A stretch of DNA of 64,000 nt from an uncultured bacterium (GCA_946560065.1 CAMNUE010000001.1:250805-314804); one strand, 5' to 3'; shown: positions 27,143-37,278, counted from the stretch's first letter. Notes: generated from the letters alone by a model not told the origin. Numbers and translations: made by a program.

Positions 27143-27907
27143 ATGGGGAACACAATGATGAATCAAACTCTCTTTGAAGACTTTTTAATACAGTTAGAAT
27201 ACTTAGCACTAAGCACAGAAGATAAAATAGCAGTACTTGAAGAAATAAATGCTGATTACAAGTATATTAGTGATTTACTTGAAGTACTAAAAAAATCTAA
27301 ATTAGCTTTTGCAGAAGGTTATTGTAGTCTAACAAAAGAAAAAGAAGAGGAGTTTAAAGACACAATTACAAGAAGAATTATCTATAAAGAATTATTATCG
27401 AAAGTTTTAAAAGAATGTAGAAATTTATACTATCTTAAAAAAAGTGATTTATACCAAAGAGAAGAAACAAAAAGTCAACGTCAATCCTCAGAACAAGTCC
27501 TTGAACAATTTATTGAAAAACTAGAAGAATTCATAAATAAAGTAAATTACCCAAAAAATAGAGATGAAATTAAGCGTTTAAAAGCCTATGTCGAAGATAT
27601 AATCGCATTAGCCAACAATTTTGAAGAATACGGATCGGTTAAAAACATAGATTTCTTCGAGGACGTAATTGAAGAAATTGATTTAAGCGATAACGAAAAA
27701 AAAGAAATAATTAGTCTAGCACTTATCAATAATTTAGAAATGTATAAAAGTAAACCAAAAGAAGTGGAAATTGAAGAATACGAAACAGAAACTGAGAAAG
27801 CAGCTACATTAGAAAATAACTCTAAAGAAAAAATAGAGGAACTACTAGATGAAATGTTATCCGAAACAATAGTGGAAGAAGAAACAAAAAAGAGTAAGAA
27901 AAAATAA
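27143..27907 (+). CDS. Helical protein of unknown function
   Basis: A 254-aa soluble, almost all-helical acidic protein. Residues 105-170 may form a coiled coil, and the last 50 residues are a highly charged tail. It has its own TATAAT near 27109 and AAGAGGTG ribosome site, and is followed 21 nt later by a second helical protein. No recognised domain. Confidence 0.65.
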   Translation: MGNTMMNQTLFEDFLIQLEYLALSTEDKIAVLEEINADYKYISDLLEVLKKSKLAFAEGYCSLTKEKEEEFKDTITRRIIYKELLSKVLKECRNLYYLKKSDLYQREETKSQRQSSEQVLEQFIEKLEEFINKVNYPKNRDEIKRLKAYVEDIIALANNFEEYGSVKNIDFFEDVIEEIDLSDNEKKEIISLALINNLEMYKSKPKEVEIEEYETETEKAATLENNSKEKIEELLDEMLSETIVEEETKKSKKK

Positions 27908-27928
27908 TTATAGAAAGGGGAATTATTA

Positions 27929-28510
27929 ATGTTAGAAGAACAAACAGTCTTAATAACAATTTTAAGAGAAGTAATTGCAAGCTATGATAGAAAAATGGAA
28001 ACTCTAATTAAAAGTAATAATTCTGTCCTTTTATTAAATAGTGGAGCTTTAGATAGTTTAAGAGATAATTTAGAATTTATCACAGAGATGGATTTAAGTA
28101 TTGCCTTATCAGTATTAAATGAATTAAATATCAAGAAAGAAGAAAAAGATAAGATATACAACTATTTAGATTCCATAAAAAAGCTTCTAACCTTAAATAA
28201 AGAAGAACATACAACATATGAAATAACTAATGACCAGTTGGCATATGTTGAGTTATTTTTTAAAAAGGTTGATGAATTAGCTGAAAAAAATAAACAACAA
28301 CATCTTGATAATTTAAAGAAAATAGCTAAATTGAATAGTATTCGTAGCAAATATGGTGACCTTCTAGATCAAATAGAAGATAGTAATAATAAAAAGTACA
28401 TATCTGATTTAAACCTTATTAGTCTATTACTAAATGAATATGAGCTAGAAGAAAAAACAAAAAGAAGTATTTTAATTAATATTATGAAATACAATCAAAA
28501 AGTAAATTAA
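27929..28510 (+). CDS. Helical protein of unknown function, partner of the preceding gene
   Basis: A 193-aa soluble helical protein behind AAAGGGG. It is rich in Leu, Lys, Glu and Asn without Cys or Trp. Its composition resembles its neighbour, suggesting an old paralogous pair, which only structure prediction could show. Function unknown. Confidence 0.65.
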   Translation: MLEEQTVLITILREVIASYDRKMETLIKSNNSVLLLNSGALDSLRDNLEFITEMDLSIALSVLNELNIKKEEKDKIYNYLDSIKKLLTLNKEEHTTYEITNDQLAYVELFFKKVDELAEKNKQQHLDNLKKIAKLNSIRSKYGDLLDQIEDSNNKKYISDLNLISLLLNEYELEEKTKRSILINIMKYNQKVN

Positions 28511-28612
28511 AATTAAAAAAAGACTATTGTAAATAAATATAAATTTTATTTAATTGACTATTTTCAATTAGAATTTATTTATGTATAATTATAATAGAGA
28601 GGAGTATTTAAT

Positions 28613-29536
28613 ATGAATAAGTGTATGTATTGTGGAGCAGATTTGGCTGAGGCTGCCAAGTTTTGTACAAGTTGTGGTAAGGAGCAGGTAACTTCTGAAC
28701 CATCAATAATAGCAACACAACCAATTGAATCAACGGAAACAGTAGAGAAAGTAGAACCTACATCAATGGTTCAAGTGCCACCTGAACTAGGAAATATAGC
28801 ACCAGCAATGCCAGAACAGGTTGCTATCAATCCAGCAGCACCTGCTATAATGCCTCCAAGTATTGGAACAACACCACAGACTGCTATGCTAGATCAATCA
28901 ATGCCAAATAATGAAACACCAGTATTATCACAACCAATAGCTGCCAAAAAAGAGCCGAATAAAATAATTGAAGAGTTAAAAGGAAAACTAACTGAAAAGT
29001 TTGTTGGGAAAGTCCCAACATGGACAGCTTTTTTAATAGTTATAATAGTATCACTATTAATAGGATTTACTATTGGCTCAGCTGTTAAAGGTGGAAGTAG
29101 ATTAAGTAGTAGTGGAGAAACTATAACTTCATCAGCTAAAACAAAAAAATACAAATTAGGAGACAGTTTTAAATTTGCTGGTTATAAACTCACAACTAGC
29201 AAGGAACTTGAATTAACAACAATAGCTGATCAGTATTCTAGCTATAATGGAAAAGAAATAATAAAAGTTCCAGTAATAGTTCAAAATTTAACACCAACGG
29301 TGGGGAAATTAAATATGTTTTACTATAAATATTTAGGTCCAAAGGGCATAGAAGTAGAAAATCCTGCCATATCAATTACTGACAAAGATAGTATCGACTA
29401 TTCTGGAGAATTAGCTCCTAATGCTACATCAGAACAACTTTATTTCTACATTCTATATGCGGGAGATGGTAAATATACAATTTCATTTGATAATCTAGAA
29501 GAAAAAGCAATAATCGAATTTAATGTAAAAAAATAA
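28613..29536 (+). CDS. Zinc-ribbon membrane protein with a C-terminal DUF4352-like domain
   Basis: A 307-aa protein. An N-terminal zinc ribbon (CMYCGADL ... FCTSCGKEQ, residues 4-24) is followed by a Pro/Thr-rich linker, one membrane helix (about 140-163) and an extracytoplasmic beta domain. That domain starts KYKLGDSFKFAGYKLTTSKE and has the IVQNLTPTVGKLN segment seen in DUF4352-type proteins. Zinc ribbon inside and beta domain outside suggest an envelope sensor or scaffold. Monocistronic. Confidence 0.75.
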   Translation: MNKCMYCGADLAEAAKFCTSCGKEQVTSEPSIIATQPIESTETVEKVEPTSMVQVPPELGNIAPAMPEQVAINPAAPAIMPPSIGTTPQTAMLDQSMPNNETPVLSQPIAAKKEPNKIIEELKGKLTEKFVGKVPTWTAFLIVIIVSLLIGFTIGSAVKGGSRLSSSGETITSSAKTKKYKLGDSFKFAGYKLTTSKELELTTIADQYSSYNGKEIIKVPVIVQNLTPTVGKLNMFYYKYLGPKGIEVENPAISITDKDSIDYSGELAPNATSEQLYFYILYAGDGKYTISFDNLEEKAIIEFNVKK

Positions 29537-29560
29537 AAAATCCAATTAAGGATTTTTTTT
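29537..29560. terminator. Bidirectional intrinsic terminator
   Basis: AAATCC and GGATTT arms flank AATTAA, with A- and T-runs on both sides. It serves the two convergent genes. Confidence 0.7.
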
Positions 29561-30434
29561 ATTGATATAATTCTTTCTTTATAAGTTCTAAATTATCATT
29601 CATTATTGAAATATAATTATGTTTTTCTTTTCTTTCATCATCAGAAATATTATCAAGTTTATGAAGTTCTAACTTATTCATATCAGGATACTTATCAGCT
29701 AGCTTTTTCGCATTATCATTTAATTTTTGTCCTTTAAACATTAATATGTAACTTACTTTACCAGTCTTTATTAAATTTTCAGCATCACTTAAAACTTTTT
29801 GCGTTGCATCACTATCTATACAAATAACTTCAAGACCAAATTTCTCTAAATATTTTAATGCACTATCTGCTACTATAATTGTACTATTATTGGTACTATC
29901 AACAGTAACACGATAATTAGCATCCAACTCAGAAAGCTCAATCTTTAATTTGTCATATGCGGTATCAACTTCTTTTTGTAAATAAGTACTTGTAATATAT
30001 TCTTCAAGACCAATTCTTACATTTTGACTCATCATAAGTAGTGAAGAAGGGTTTAACCATAATTCCTCTGGAGAATAATCAGTCTCCAAGACATAAGCAG
30101 TATCTATGATTTTTAATTCCGGATTAATCTCTAATAAATCGACTGCTAAATTTCTTTCTTTTTCAAGTAAACCATTATAAACAAACAAATCTTTCTTAGA
30201 CCAATCTTGTTTTTGTTTGTTACTAATTTTGTAATCGTTAATATCAACACCATCTGGATAAATTGAAGTTATAGTAGCATGGTCTCCATACAAACTCTTA
30301 ACTACATATTCATTAGGATAGTTAGTAACAATAATTTCAATATTATCCATACTGTCATTAGTACATCCAGTAGTAAATAATGTCATTGGAATTAAAAATA
30401 ATATAATAAGTAATAAATAATTAGTTTTTCGCAT
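29559..30434 (-). CDS. TroA/ZnuA-like substrate-binding lipoprotein with altered metal site
   Basis: A 291-aa lipoprotein (lipobox FTTGC, Cys23). It follows the cluster A-1 metal-binding fold: [56 protein letters not shown] and [16 protein letters not shown]. The His normally found in GxxPHxY is Asn65, and the second His expected before WLNP is replaced, so Zn/Mn binding by the usual residues is unlikely. No permease or ATPase gene is nearby. It overlaps yidD by 14 nt and is probably translated with it. Confidence 0.75.
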   Translation of the reverse strand: MRKTNYLLLIILFLIPMTLFTTGCTNDSMDNIEIIVTNYPNEYVVKSLYGDHATITSIYPDGVDINDYKISNKQKQDWSKKDLFVYNGLLEKERNLAVDLLEINPELKIIDTAYVLETDYSPEELWLNPSSLLMMSQNVRIGLEEYITSTYLQKEVDTAYDKLKIELSELDANYRVTVDSTNNSTIIVADSALKYLEKFGLEVICIDSDATQKVLSDAENLIKTGKVSYILMFKGQKLNDNAKKLADKYPDMNKLELHKLDNISDDERKEKHNYISIMNDNLELIKKELYQ

Positions 30435-30657
30435 TTTTATTCTCCTTTTTTAATGGTACAGGATCATAACCAGAAGGTCCAAGTGGATTACATTTTAAGA
30501 TTCTTTTAAAAGTTAAAATGCTTCCCTTTACTAATCCATATGTATTAATTGCTTCTCTAGCATAATTAGAACATGTAGGAATAAACCTACAATGATTGTG
30601 ACTAGAAAACGGTATCTTTTGATAAATATTAATAATGGAAATTAGTATCTTCTTCAT
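30421..30657 (-). CDS. yidD: Membrane protein insertion efficiency factor YidD
   Basis: A 78-aa protein with the full family signature: [51 protein letters not shown]. It helps YidC-dependent insertion at the membrane. The ribosome site is GGTGAT. Confidence 0.93.
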   Translation of the reverse strand: MKKILISIINIYQKIPFSSHNHCRFIPTCSNYAREAINTYGLVKGSILTFKRILKCNPLGPSGYDPVPLKKENKNAKN

Positions 30658-30727
30658 ACCATCACCACTTTAATTTTATATTATTTTAGACATTTTTACA
30701 AGTCTCGTTTTAAATAAATAAAAGCAA

Positions 30728-30756
30728 TTGAATAAAAAAGTAGTATATGATAAAAT
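30728..30756 (+). promoter_or_regulatory. Sigma-A-like promoter
   Basis: TTGAAT (30728-30733), a 17-bp spacer and TAAAAT (30751-30756), upstream of the 665-aa helical protein. Confidence 0.5.
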
Positions 30757-30778
30757 ACTAGCATAAGGAGGGGCATAT

Positions 30779-32776
30779 ATGAAGTTGTTTAAACAGCAGA
30801 AAAATACTGTTGACGAATTAGAAGATAATTCTGAAATTATTGACCAAAAAATCAATGAAACAGTTGAGACATTACTATTAATTTTAGAAAATTTAGGTTT
30901 TTTAAATCCCTCTAAAATCGATAATAGAATTACAGAAGAATTAAATTATGAGTACGATAGAAGTCTACTTTATCGACTTAGAATATCTTCAGCTGATAAT
31001 CTAAAAGAAATTTCAGAAAGATTTCCCGCAAGTATTCTAGGTTATGGAAAACTAAAAATAGAAAAATTAAGAGATAATTATATTAAGCTAGTAAATAAAA
31101 GTAAAGAAGCAGGAAAAAACTATTTAGAAATTGAAGAAGAATTAATCTTCGAAGTAAAATTAGAAATATCTCGCTACAGTAAAATTATAAATGATTTTAA
31201 CTCTACAGTAAAAAGCTTAATCGAAAATGAAAAATTAACTGAAATAGAAACTATTGTCATGATTGATTATTGGACATCATACTATAAAGAACAAAAACTT
31301 GGCTATCCTCCAAGTATTAATCAAAAAATAGTATCATTAATTGAAAATCTTAAAAGACTTGAATATGGTGGTTATGGAGAAATTGAAATCAATCACTTTT
31401 TAGAAAAATGTCAAATAGCTATAAGAGCAATGAAAAAAAACAATTCAACGAATGAAGAAATAATCGACTATATTGGAGAAAATATCTATAATCCACTAAT
31501 GAAAAAGTACGAAAATGCTCTTAAAATACTTAGAAAAAGAATAGATTTATTAGAAAACTCTCAAGAATTATCTCAAAAAGAAAAAGAATTAGAAATCGAG
31601 AAATTCATAATTGACTTTAATGAACGAAATGGTCATAAAATAGACTTAAGTAGTCAATTATTAGAAATGAAAAATAGTCTTAGAAGTCTAAAATATAGTG
31701 AAAATGAAAATACTATTGCTGATTGGTTTATTAACAAAGCTCAAAATATCATTATTAGAGAAAAAAAAGCCAATAAATCCGATAAATTAATATTAGCTAT
31801 TATTAGACTAGAATTTGAAAAATATCTAACATACTATAGTAATCGTTTAGAAAAATTAGAAAGACAATTAAAAAAATCAAGTCTTAAAGAAGAGGCTTTT
31901 GAAATTTTTAAAGATGAGATTAACTCTTCATTTGACATTGGTCTCCAAATAGAGAAATTAGTCAACAAACTTAAAAATGCTAATTTATATTCAAAAGAAA
32001 CAATTGCTAGTTTTAAAAAAGAATGTCTAGAAATAGAACGTGAGAGTATCTTTACAAATGATAAGCACTCATCCCAAGAAAAAATAAATAATCTTTATGA
32101 AGACTTAGTTGCTAGAACTAAATTATATGAGCAACAAAAGTTTGCAGAGATAACAAAAAAGATTCAAGAATTTTCTACTTCATTAAAAACACTAGAAGAA
32201 AATGGCTATAATGAAAATACCATCAATGAATTTAAAAATGACTGCGAAGAAATACTAAGCGCAAATAATTCAATTCAAGAAAAAGAGTTAATAATTACTC
32301 AAAAATATAATCTATTGAAGGAAAATTATTATGAAAATTTAAAACTATTTAATATATGGAAAAATACAGAAACAAAGAAACATCCAGAGTCAAAGTCAGA
32401 TATCGAAAAAACAATGAACTATCTTATCACACTATCTCCTAAAGAATTACAACTCTATTATGAAGATGATGATCGAAGAAAAAGAGAATCAATGGAAAAA
32501 CATAATAATAGATTATTAGTTAAATTTCTTGCAGAAGAGGAGGCAAGGTCTAAAAATGATTCAGAACTCATAACAAAACGACTTAATGCCTATGATAATG
32601 GTTTTATTCCTTATATTTCTGAAGAATTAGAAAGAGCAAGAGAAGAACTTGAAGAACAAGAATATCTAGCTGATGAAATATCACCATCAGAAAAATTAAT
32701 ATCAGTTACTGAATATATTGATAGTACATTATTCAAACAAATTTCAGATATAAAAGTAGCAGAATTAAATAACTAA
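30779..32776 (+). CDS. Large helical repeat protein of unknown function
   Basis: A 665-aa soluble protein that is nearly all alpha-helical. At least four diverged repeats of about 100-115 residues can be seen, each with a pattern like L..LK...Y....I..F...C..I, then a Ser/Asn-rich turn, then Y..L......Y...L (starting near 185, 290, 385 and 455). No known domain. The ribosome site is AAGGAGG. The following rnc gene has its own GGTGAT site 54 nt later. Confidence 0.7.
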   Translation: MKLFKQQKNTVDELEDNSEIIDQKINETVETLLLILENLGFLNPSKIDNRITEELNYEYDRSLLYRLRISSADNLKEISERFPASILGYGKLKIEKLRDNYIKLVNKSKEAGKNYLEIEEELIFEVKLEISRYSKIINDFNSTVKSLIENEKLTEIETIVMIDYWTSYYKEQKLGYPPSINQKIVSLIENLKRLEYGGYGEIEINHFLEKCQIAIRAMKKNNSTNEEIIDYIGENIYNPLMKKYENALKILRKRIDLLENSQELSQKEKELEIEKFIIDFNERNGHKIDLSSQLLEMKNSLRSLKYSENENTIADWFINKAQNIIIREKKANKSDKLILAIIRLEFEKYLTYYSNRLEKLERQLKKSSLKEEAFEIFKDEINSSFDIGLQIEKLVNKLKNANLYSKETIASFKKECLEIERESIFTNDKHSSQEKINNLYEDLVARTKLYEQQKFAEITKKIQEFSTSLKTLEENGYNENTINEFKNDCEEILSANNSIQEKELIITQKYNLLKENYYENLKLFNIWKNTETKKHPESKSDIEKTMNYLITLSPKELQLYYEDDDRRKRESMEKHNNRLLVKFLAEEEARSKNDSELITKRLNAYDNGFIPYISEELERAREELEEQEYLADEISPSEKLISVTEYIDSTLFKQISDIKVAELNN

Positions 32777-32830
32777 AAATATAACTATCTAAGTTATGTT
32801 TTTTTTGTTATAATTGTAATGGTGATTTTA

Positions 32831-33502
32831 ATGGAAGAATTATTTAATAAACTAGCAATAAAACCAAAAGATTTAAGTCTTTATCAAACAGCGTTTTCTC
32901 ATAGTTCATATGTTAATGAACATAAAGTGAAGAACAATTATGAAAGACTAGAGTTTTTAGGAGATGCAGTCTTAGATTTAGTTGTAGCTGATTACTTATA
33001 TACCCATCACAAAGAAGATGAAGGTGAAATGACTAAAGTTCGTGCAAGTTATGTTTGTGAAAATGCCAATTATTGTTACGCAACAGGATTGGGTTTATCA
33101 AAATATATCCTCGTAGGTCATGGAGAACAAAAAGATGGTGGAAATCTAAAAAAGGCTATCGTTGCGGATATCTTTGAAGCTCTAATGGGAGCAATCTATA
33201 TTGATTTAGGCTATGCAACAGTAAGAAAAGTTATTATGAATGTTGTTGTTCCCTACATTGAAAATCCTGATATAATCTTCTTTAATGATTACAAAAGTAC
33301 ACTACAAGAATTTGTTCAAACAGAGCAAAAGTCTTTAGAATATAATCTAGTAGGTGAAGAAGGCCCTGCTCATGATAAAAGGTTTACTGTTGAAGTTAAA
33401 ATTGATAGTATCATATATGGAATAGGTATTGGAACATCAAAAAAAGAAGCAGAGCAAGAAGCGGCTAAAGAAGCTATTAATAAACTTGCAATCAAAAAGT
33501 AA
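32831..33502 (+). CDS. rnc: Ribonuclease III
   Basis: A 223-aa endonuclease for double-stranded RNA (rRNA processing). It has the signature NYERLEFLGDAVLDLVVADY, the distal catalytic ADIFEALMGAIYID, and a C-terminal dsRNA-binding domain (DYKSTLQEFVQ ... GIGTSKKEAEQEAAKEAI). ATG 32831 is chosen for the GGTGAT 4 nt upstream and the family N-terminus; an ATG at 32819 overlaps that site. Confidence 0.95.
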   Translation: MEELFNKLAIKPKDLSLYQTAFSHSSYVNEHKVKNNYERLEFLGDAVLDLVVADYLYTHHKEDEGEMTKVRASYVCENANYCYATGLGLSKYILVGHGEQKDGGNLKKAIVADIFEALMGAIYIDLGYATVRKVIMNVVVPYIENPDIIFFNDYKSTLQEFVQTEQKSLEYNLVGEEGPAHDKRFTVEVKIDSIIYGIGIGTSKKEAEQEAAKEAINKLAIKK

Positions 33503-33666
33503 AGAACAAATAAATCTTTCTTTTTTTTAGTTAAAGTGATATAATGTCTATGTGCTTATTCTTATGTATATTTAATTTATATCGGAAAAAAATTATTATT
33601 AAATAAAATTATAGTAACATATAAAATTTTTAATATGTCTTAATTAAATAATGAAAGGAGAAATTT

Positions 33667-35319
33667 ATGAGTAAAATAAAAATATTTAGTCTTGGTGGTC
33701 TAAATGAAAATGGCAAGAATATGTACATTGTCAATGTTGATAAAGACATTTTCGTTTTTGATGCAGGACTAAAATACGATAATGATCTAAATTTAGGAAT
33801 TGATTATATAATTCCAAGTTTTGATTACTTAATAAAAAATAGAAAGAAAATAAAAGGTATATTTTTAACTCACGGTCATGAGGGTAATATGGGAGCAGTT
33901 CCAGATATTATTGAAAAAATACCAGAAGTTCCAGTTTATGGAACAAAATTAACTTTAGAATTAGTAAAAAAAGATTTAGATAAAAACAGTTTAGAAAAAG
34001 CTAAATTAATAGAAATAAAGCCACATAATAAATTAGAGTTCGGTAAAAACTCACTATTTCCGATTAGTGTAACACACTCTATACCTGATGCAGTTTGTTA
34101 TGTATTATATACAGAAGATGGAGCTATAGTATACACAGGGGATTTCGTTTTTGATTCAACTATGATGGGTGCTTACAAGACTGATATTGGAAAACTTGCC
34201 TATGTAGGAAAACAAGGAGTTTTATGTTTACTATCAGAGTCATTCTACGCAGATAAAAAAGGACACACAAGTCCAAACAACAGAGTAAGCGATTTTATAA
34301 GAGAAGTATTAAATAAAGCAGACAATCGTATTATTGCAACAATACTTCCAGCTCACTTCTATAGAATGCAAGAAATATTCAACGAAGTTGCCCAAACTCA
34401 TCGTAAAGTAATCATTATGGGAAAAGCTCTTCAAGAATTAATTAATAGTGCAATAGATGAAGGCTATTTATCAATAAAAAAAGATCGTATAGGCACACTT
34501 GCAGATTTAGAAAGTAAGAATGCAATCGTCCTTATATCTGATGAAAAAGAAAAACCATTTGGAAATTTAGAAAGAATCATCAAAGGATTTGATAAATTTA
34601 TAACCATCAAAGAAACTGATACAATTTTTATTACTGAACCAAGTTATCCAGGTATTGAAAAAAGATTAGCTGTTATCATGGATGAAATAGCAATGTTAGG
34701 TGCCGATGCTATATGTTTATCTAGTAAGAAACACTTATTACACCATGCATCACGTGAAGATTTAATGTTGATGATAAATCTAATGAATCCAAAATACTAT
34801 TTCCCGGTAAAAGGTGAATATAGAAATCAATATGCCAATGCTGAAATAGCAGAAGAATTAGGAATACCAAAAGAAAATATTATCTTAAAATTAAATGGTG
34901 ATGTTTTTGAAATGATTAAAGGAAAAAATACTAATTCAACAGAACATATTGAAGTTGATGAAGTATTAATTGATGGTAAAAGTCAAGGTGATATTGGTAA
35001 TCTTGTTTTAAAAGATCGAGAGATGTTAGGAGAAAATGGAATTGTCATAATCAGCTGTACTTTAGATAAAAATTCCAAAAAAGTAGTTGGTGGTCCAGAA
35101 ATTCTAACTAGAGGATTCATCTATGTAAAAGAAAGTCAAGACTTACTAGAAGAAACAAAAAAGGTTTCAAGAGAAGTAATAGAATCAAATATTGAATTAA
35201 ACACTAAGAGAGTAGATTATTCAAAAATAAAAAATGAAGTACGTGATGTACTTGGAAAATTCTTCTATAAAGAAACCGAATCAAAACCAATGATTATTAC
35301 CGTAATTCAAGAGGTTTAA
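33667..35319 (+). CDS. RNase J family protein lacking catalytic residues
   Basis: A 550-aa protein with the RNase J order: metallo-beta-lactamase core, beta-CASP insert and C-terminal domain (RGFIYVKESQDLLEE). The metal motif HxHxDH is THGHEGN (68-74), so Asp and the final His are lost. HSIPD and YTGDF remain, while the last ligand in VHGEYR is Lys382 (FPVKGEYR). Nuclease activity is therefore unlikely. B. subtilis RNase J2 is also altered at the HxHxDH motif and partners J1, so a J2-like scaffold is the best reading. A 164-nt leader without a gene precedes it. The next gene follows 1 nt later. Confidence 0.85.
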   Translation: MSKIKIFSLGGLNENGKNMYIVNVDKDIFVFDAGLKYDNDLNLGIDYIIPSFDYLIKNRKKIKGIFLTHGHEGNMGAVPDIIEKIPEVPVYGTKLTLELVKKDLDKNSLEKAKLIEIKPHNKLEFGKNSLFPISVTHSIPDAVCYVLYTEDGAIVYTGDFVFDSTMMGAYKTDIGKLAYVGKQGVLCLLSESFYADKKGHTSPNNRVSDFIREVLNKADNRIIATILPAHFYRMQEIFNEVAQTHRKVIIMGKALQELINSAIDEGYLSIKKDRIGTLADLESKNAIVLISDEKEKPFGNLERIIKGFDKFITIKETDTIFITEPSYPGIEKRLAVIMDEIAMLGADAICLSSKKHLLHHASREDLMLMINLMNPKYYFPVKGEYRNQYANAEIAEELGIPKENIILKLNGDVFEMIKGKNTNSTEHIEVDEVLIDGKSQGDIGNLVLKDREMLGENGIVIISCTLDKNSKKVVGGPEILTRGFIYVKESQDLLEETKKVSREVIESNIELNTKRVDYSKIKNEVRDVLGKFFYKETESKPMIITVIQEV

Positions 35320-35320
35320 A

Positions 35321-35797
35321 ATGAATAAAAAAGTTATCTATAGCAGCTTAGCTATAGTAATTCTAATAACAATATCGATTATTCTATTTAATATACTAAA
35401 TCCAACTAATGGTACTTTAATTTGTACCTATAATAATAAAACAGATGTCTACAACATTTCAACAAGGTATGAAATAAAATTTACCAATAGAGTAGTTACT
35501 AATCTATATACTGAAGAAATAATAGAAGTTGCTGATGAAGAAATGCTCAGTGAATACAAAACATCTTTAGGATTGGTATATAGTAAGTATCATGATTTAA
35601 AATATTATGATAATTCTATAAAGGTAAAAAATAATAAATTAATATCTAAAACAAATATAAATTATCAAAAATTAGATATTTCTAAATTCATTGCTCTTGA
35701 CAAGAATAATCGAAAGTTGTTTACTAATAATAAAGTAGAATTAAAATTATTAAGGAAAACCTACGAAGAAAAAGGTTCAAGATGTACATACAAATAA
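35321..35797 (+). CDS. Small membrane-anchored extracytoplasmic protein
   Basis: A 158-aa protein with an N-terminal membrane helix (5-27) and an extracytoplasmic domain that has one Cys near each end (LICTYNN, SRCTYK), possibly a disulfide. It starts right after the RNase J-like stop and is probably co-transcribed. An ACTTCATTTC/GAAATGAAGT hairpin lies between its stop and the tRNA. Function unknown. Confidence 0.65.
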   Translation: MNKKVIYSSLAIVILITISIILFNILNPTNGTLICTYNNKTDVYNISTRYEIKFTNRVVTNLYTEEIIEVADEEMLSEYKTSLGLVYSKYHDLKYYDNSIKVKNNKLISKTNINYQKLDISKFIALDKNNRKLFTNNKVELKLLRKTYEEKGSRCTYK

Positions 35798-35827
35798 ACT
35801 TCATTTCTATAATGAAATGAAGTATCT

Positions 35828-35904
35828 GTTCTCGTAGCTCAGTAGGATAGAGCAATCGCCTCCTAAGCGATAGGTCGGCAGTTCGACTCTGCCCGGGAAC
35901 ACCA
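35828..35904 (+). tRNA. tRNA-Arg (anticodon CCT)
   Basis: The cloverleaf is complete over 77 nt. Acceptor GTTCTCG pairs with CGGGAAC. The anticodon stem ATCGC/GCGAT encloses the loop CTCCTAA with anticodon CCT. The T-arm is GGCAG/CTGCC with loop TTCGACT. The discriminator is A and CCA is encoded. Confidence 0.95.
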
Positions 35905-35914
35905 TAATAAAAAC

Positions 35915-35945
35915 AACTGTTACATTGTAACAGTTTTTCTTTTTG
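35915..35945 (+). terminator. Intrinsic terminator after tRNA-Arg
   Basis: The 9-bp stem AACTGTTAC (35915-35923) / GTAACAGTT (35927-35935) is followed by TTTCTTTTT. Confidence 0.85.
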
Positions 35946-36002
35946 AAGATATATTTAGTAAAAATAAATTGTGATATAATTAAATAATAAGAGGTGATTC
36001 TA

Positions 36003-37166
36003 ATGCTAAGCAGGGAAGAAATTATTGAATACTGCAGCACTTACAAAGTAGTAAATGATAAAATTATAAATATAAAAACCACCCAAGAAGTAACAGATAC
36101 TAACATGATTTTAAAGATAAAATCAGCTATATTAATATATAGAGAAGCCCATCTTTCATATAAAGAAGATCTTCAACAATTTGGAAAAGTAAATCGCTCA
36201 AAAGAACAATACATAGAAAAGACAATGGAAAAATTTGGCGTTAATGGTGAGAAAAATAACTATGGTATCAATAAATTAGTTAATGCCATTCTTTCATCTG
36301 ATGGTCATTACGAAGAAATGATGGGAGGAGGAAATCTAACAAACAGTAAATTTTCTATTCTAGTTGAACCAAAGAAAGACTTTACACTTGCTTACTTAAG
36401 AATGCTTTCTAGAGAACAAGGATTCGATTTTGAAAATCTTCAAGTAAGCCAAGATTTATCAGAACTAAAACATAATGGAGTTTCCAAAGTAATAATAGAT
36501 TTTAAGAAAAAAACACTAAAAAGAGAAACAGAAAATAAGGATTCAAATAGCATAACATTTTCCCATCCAAAAGCTGCAGATTTAAACTATCTTGAAGAAC
36601 AGAAAAGACTTGCTAAAAAAAATAACGATGAAGAAGCATATAATTATGCAGTAAAAAACATTGAAAGAATTGTAAGTGAAAATCAAGTTGTAATTACAGA
36701 AGAGCAGTGGGATAAAATGACTAATCAAGAAAAAGTAGACTTCGTAAAGTTAAAAATGAATGAATCTATAGTTTTAAAAGATAAAGAAGCCTTTAATTAC
36801 TGGAATGCAAACTTAAAACACCTTCAAGAAATGTCAAAAGCAAATGTTGAGGATATAGAAAACCATTCTTCTCCGTCACAAGAAAAACAAGAACAATCAG
36901 AATTCCAATTGCAGATTAATAACTTACGAAAAACATTAGACGATATTTCTAAGGAATACCATAAAATGCTTGCAGATAGCTATATTGATGTAACTGAAAA
37001 AAGAACTTTAATAAAAAGAATTAAAGATTTAGAAGAAGATGCCCATGTTATAAAACCTCTAGCAACAAATTACTTTGAAAAAGAGTTACTCGCATCAATT
37101 ATTGAAATATTAAAACAAGAACAAGAAAAGATGTTAAACGGTTTAAACAATGCTAGAACTAATTAA
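36003..37166 (+). CDS. Hypothetical helical protein
   Basis: A 387-aa soluble protein. The N-terminal 170 residues are mixed alpha/beta. A Gly-rich turn (EEMMGGGNLTN) lies near 105, and the C-terminal 130 residues form a probable coiled coil (QLQINNLRKTLDDISKEYHK). ATG 36003 follows GAGGTGAT; TATAAT lies at 35975-35980. No family recognised. It is the first of three genes between the tRNA and the LRR genes. Confidence 0.65.
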   Translation: MLSREEIIEYCSTYKVVNDKIINIKTTQEVTDTNMILKIKSAILIYREAHLSYKEDLQQFGKVNRSKEQYIEKTMEKFGVNGEKNNYGINKLVNAILSSDGHYEEMMGGGNLTNSKFSILVEPKKDFTLAYLRMLSREQGFDFENLQVSQDLSELKHNGVSKVIIDFKKKTLKRETENKDSNSITFSHPKAADLNYLEEQKRLAKKNNDEEAYNYAVKNIERIVSENQVVITEEQWDKMTNQEKVDFVKLKMNESIVLKDKEAFNYWNANLKHLQEMSKANVEDIENHSSPSQEKQEQSEFQLQINNLRKTLDDISKEYHKMLADSYIDVTEKRTLIKRIKDLEEDAHVIKPLATNYFEKELLASIIEILKQEQEKMLNGLNNARTN

Positions 37167-37278
37167 AGTGAAATTGTCCAATTATTAACACTAGTATTAC
37201 TAACAAATTAATTTAAAAAATACTTAATTGTGTTAGAATAAATAATTAAAGTAATGAAAGGTGTAGTAGGAGGATAAA

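Noticed and set aside
35798-35824. Hairpin between the small membrane protein gene and tRNA-Arg as a terminator
   Set aside because: The 10-bp stem has no T-run on the plus strand; it may be a processing or promoter-associated structure instead.
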